In this document: piece after piece, positions 25,446 through 26,339 of the stretch
Position numbering within the stretch: position 1 is the stretch's first letter
How the letters are laid out: the number at the start of each line of letters is the position of its first letter
Assembly: GCA_964398225.1 (NCBI GenBank)
Contig: CAYNLY010000017.1
Coordinates: 1-26,339 of the forward strand
Reading direction: 5' to 3'
Origin: CAYNLY01 sp964398225
GTDB lineage: Bacteria; Pseudomonadota; Zetaproteobacteria; Mariprofundales; Mariprofundaceae
DNA: 26,339 nt
Notes under the pieces: generated by a model
The model's database searches: none
The model's input: the letters and a program-made list of their open reading frames with translations, nothing else
What the model was told of the DNA's origin: nothing
Translations under genes and position numbers: made by a program

Positions 25446-26339
25446 CCGGGCATCACCTCCCGGGCCAGCCTGCGCGCTTCGCGATCGATCGCCCAGACCT
25501 CATCGAGCGTGTCCGCGTCCGCAGCCGGAGTGCGCTCAAGCACCCGCTCCACCGTGGCGACGATGTCGGGAAAGCGGATGGACCCCGCGCGGAAGGCCGC
25601 ATTGGCTTCCTCGTTGGCCGCATTGAAGGCGATGGCCAGCGCATCGGGGCCTGCCAGCACATCCCGAACCAGGCGCATGGCGGGAAAGCGCGCGGTGTCC
25701 ACGGGCTCGAAATCCAGGCGCCCGATGCCGGCCAGATCAAGAGGCTCAATCCCGGTCGTCAGCCGTGGATGGGTCTGCAACGCATAGGCGATCGGCATGC
25801 GCATGTCCGGCATCGCCAGCTGGGCGAGCATGGAGCCGTCGCGGTATTCGACCAGCGCATGCACGATGCTCTGGGGATGGATCACGGCGTCGATCTCGTC
25901 GGGGCCAAGCCCGAACAGCCACTTGGCCTCGATCAGCTCGAGCGCCTTGTTCATCATCGTCGCCGAATCCACGCTGATCTTGGCCCCCATCGACCAGTTC
26001 GGATGCGCCACCGCCTGCTCCGGCGTGACACCCTCAAGCTCCTCCGGGGCATGGTTGCGGAACGGACCGCCCGATGCGGTCAGGATCACCCGCCGCACCG
26101 AGCCGCGATCGTGGCCGTGCAGGCACTGATGCACGGCGGCATGCTCGGAGTCCACCGGCACGATCTCCGCGCCGCTCGCCTGCGCCTCCCTGACGAACAG
26201 ATGCCCGGCGGTGACCAGGCATTCCTTGTTGGCCAGCGCCACGCGCTTGCCCGCACGCACGGCGGCAAGCGCCGCGGGAATGCCGGCGGCCCCGACCATC
26301 GCGGCGACGACGATGTCGGCCTCGGGGGATGCGGCAAGC
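25442..26339 (-). CDS. dxr: 1-deoxy-D-xylulose 5-phosphate reductoisomerase Dxr (N-terminus cut off)
   Basis: Dxr (IspC) converts DXP to 2-C-methyl-D-erythritol 4-phosphate with NADPH, the first committed step of the MEP isoprenoid route. About 299 residues are in the window; the reading frame is open to the last base, and the N-terminal nucleotide-binding segment lies outside. Visible family motifs include VVAAMVGAAG, ANKECLVTAG, the metal-binding VDSEHAA, the loop SGGPFRNH, HPNWSMGAKISVDSATMMNK, and IHPQSIVHALVEY. It is upstream of rseP in the usual order; cdsA and uppS would be expected beyond the edge. Confidence 0.97.
   Translation of the reverse strand, partial: LAASPEADIVVAAMVGAAGIPAALAAVRAGKRVALANKECLVTAGHLFVREAQASGAEIVPVDSEHAAVHQCLHGHDRGSVRRVILTASGGPFRNHAPEELEGVTPEQAVAHPNWSMGAKISVDSATMMNKALELIEAKWLFGLGPDEIDAVIHPQSIVHALVEYRDGSMLAQLAMPDMRMPIAYALQTHPRLTTGIEPLDLAGIGRLDFEPVDTARFPAMRLVRDVLAGPDALAIAFNAANEEANAAFRAGSIRFPDIVATVERVLERTPAADADTLDEVWAIDREARRLAREVMPG

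Overview
The window is a gene-dense, G+C-rich stretch of a Gram-negative (diderm, LPS-making) proteobacterial chromosome. It has no mobile elements, CRISPR arrays or RNA genes that I can see, and every gap between genes is under about 170 bp. Much of the content looks gammaproteobacterial: ErpA, RlmE, YadGH, PilT/PilU, Skp, and the yceD-rpmF-plsX-fabHDG-acpP-fabF order. The lipid A block, however, uses LpxI rather than LpxH, and its LpxA resembles the alphaproteobacterial type. This mix suggests a deep or unusual gamma-like lineage (early-branching Gammaproteobacteria, Acidithiobacillia, Zetaproteobacteria or similar). The sequence alone does not settle which.

Layout. (1) 1-1449 (+): the 3'-most part of a DASS/SLC13 anion transporter gene, cut by the window edge. 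(2) 1471-4248 (-): erpA (Fe-S carrier), then yadG-yadH (ABC exporter), then rlmE (23S rRNA 2'-O-methyltransferase). (3) 4350-8761 (+): an ApbE flavin-transferase lipoprotein, then three tandem PilT-family ATPase genes: pilT, pilU and a third divergent paralogue. (4) 8765-26339 (-): one uninterrupted run of 19 co-directional genes. In transcription order they are dxr (cut by the window edge), rseP, bamA, skp, lpxD, fabZ, lpxA, lpxI, lpxB, yceD, rpmF, plsX, fabH, fabD, fabG, acpP, fabF, pabB and a PlsC-like acyltransferase gene.

How the genes work together. The long minus-strand run joins two blocks that are usually separate: the outer-membrane/lipid A block (dxr to lpxB) and the fatty-acid/phospholipid initiation block (yceD to fabF). 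Fatty acids made on AcpP by FabD/H/G/F and FabZ feed LpxA and LpxD (lipid A) and PlsX and the PlsC-like enzyme (phospholipids). BamA and Skp assemble outer-membrane proteins, and RseP serves envelope stress signalling. Many junctions overlap by 1 to 4 bases (ATGA, GTGA, TGATG), so translational coupling is likely. A good sigma-70-like promoter sits over the lpxB stop codon and probably starts the fab block separately.

Most notable: the tandem trio of retraction-ATPase genes; a well-formed IscR type-1-like palindrome in the erpA/apbE divergent region with a candidate erpA -10 element inside it; the fused lpx-fab supercluster with LpxI; and a PIAGT-motif PabB.
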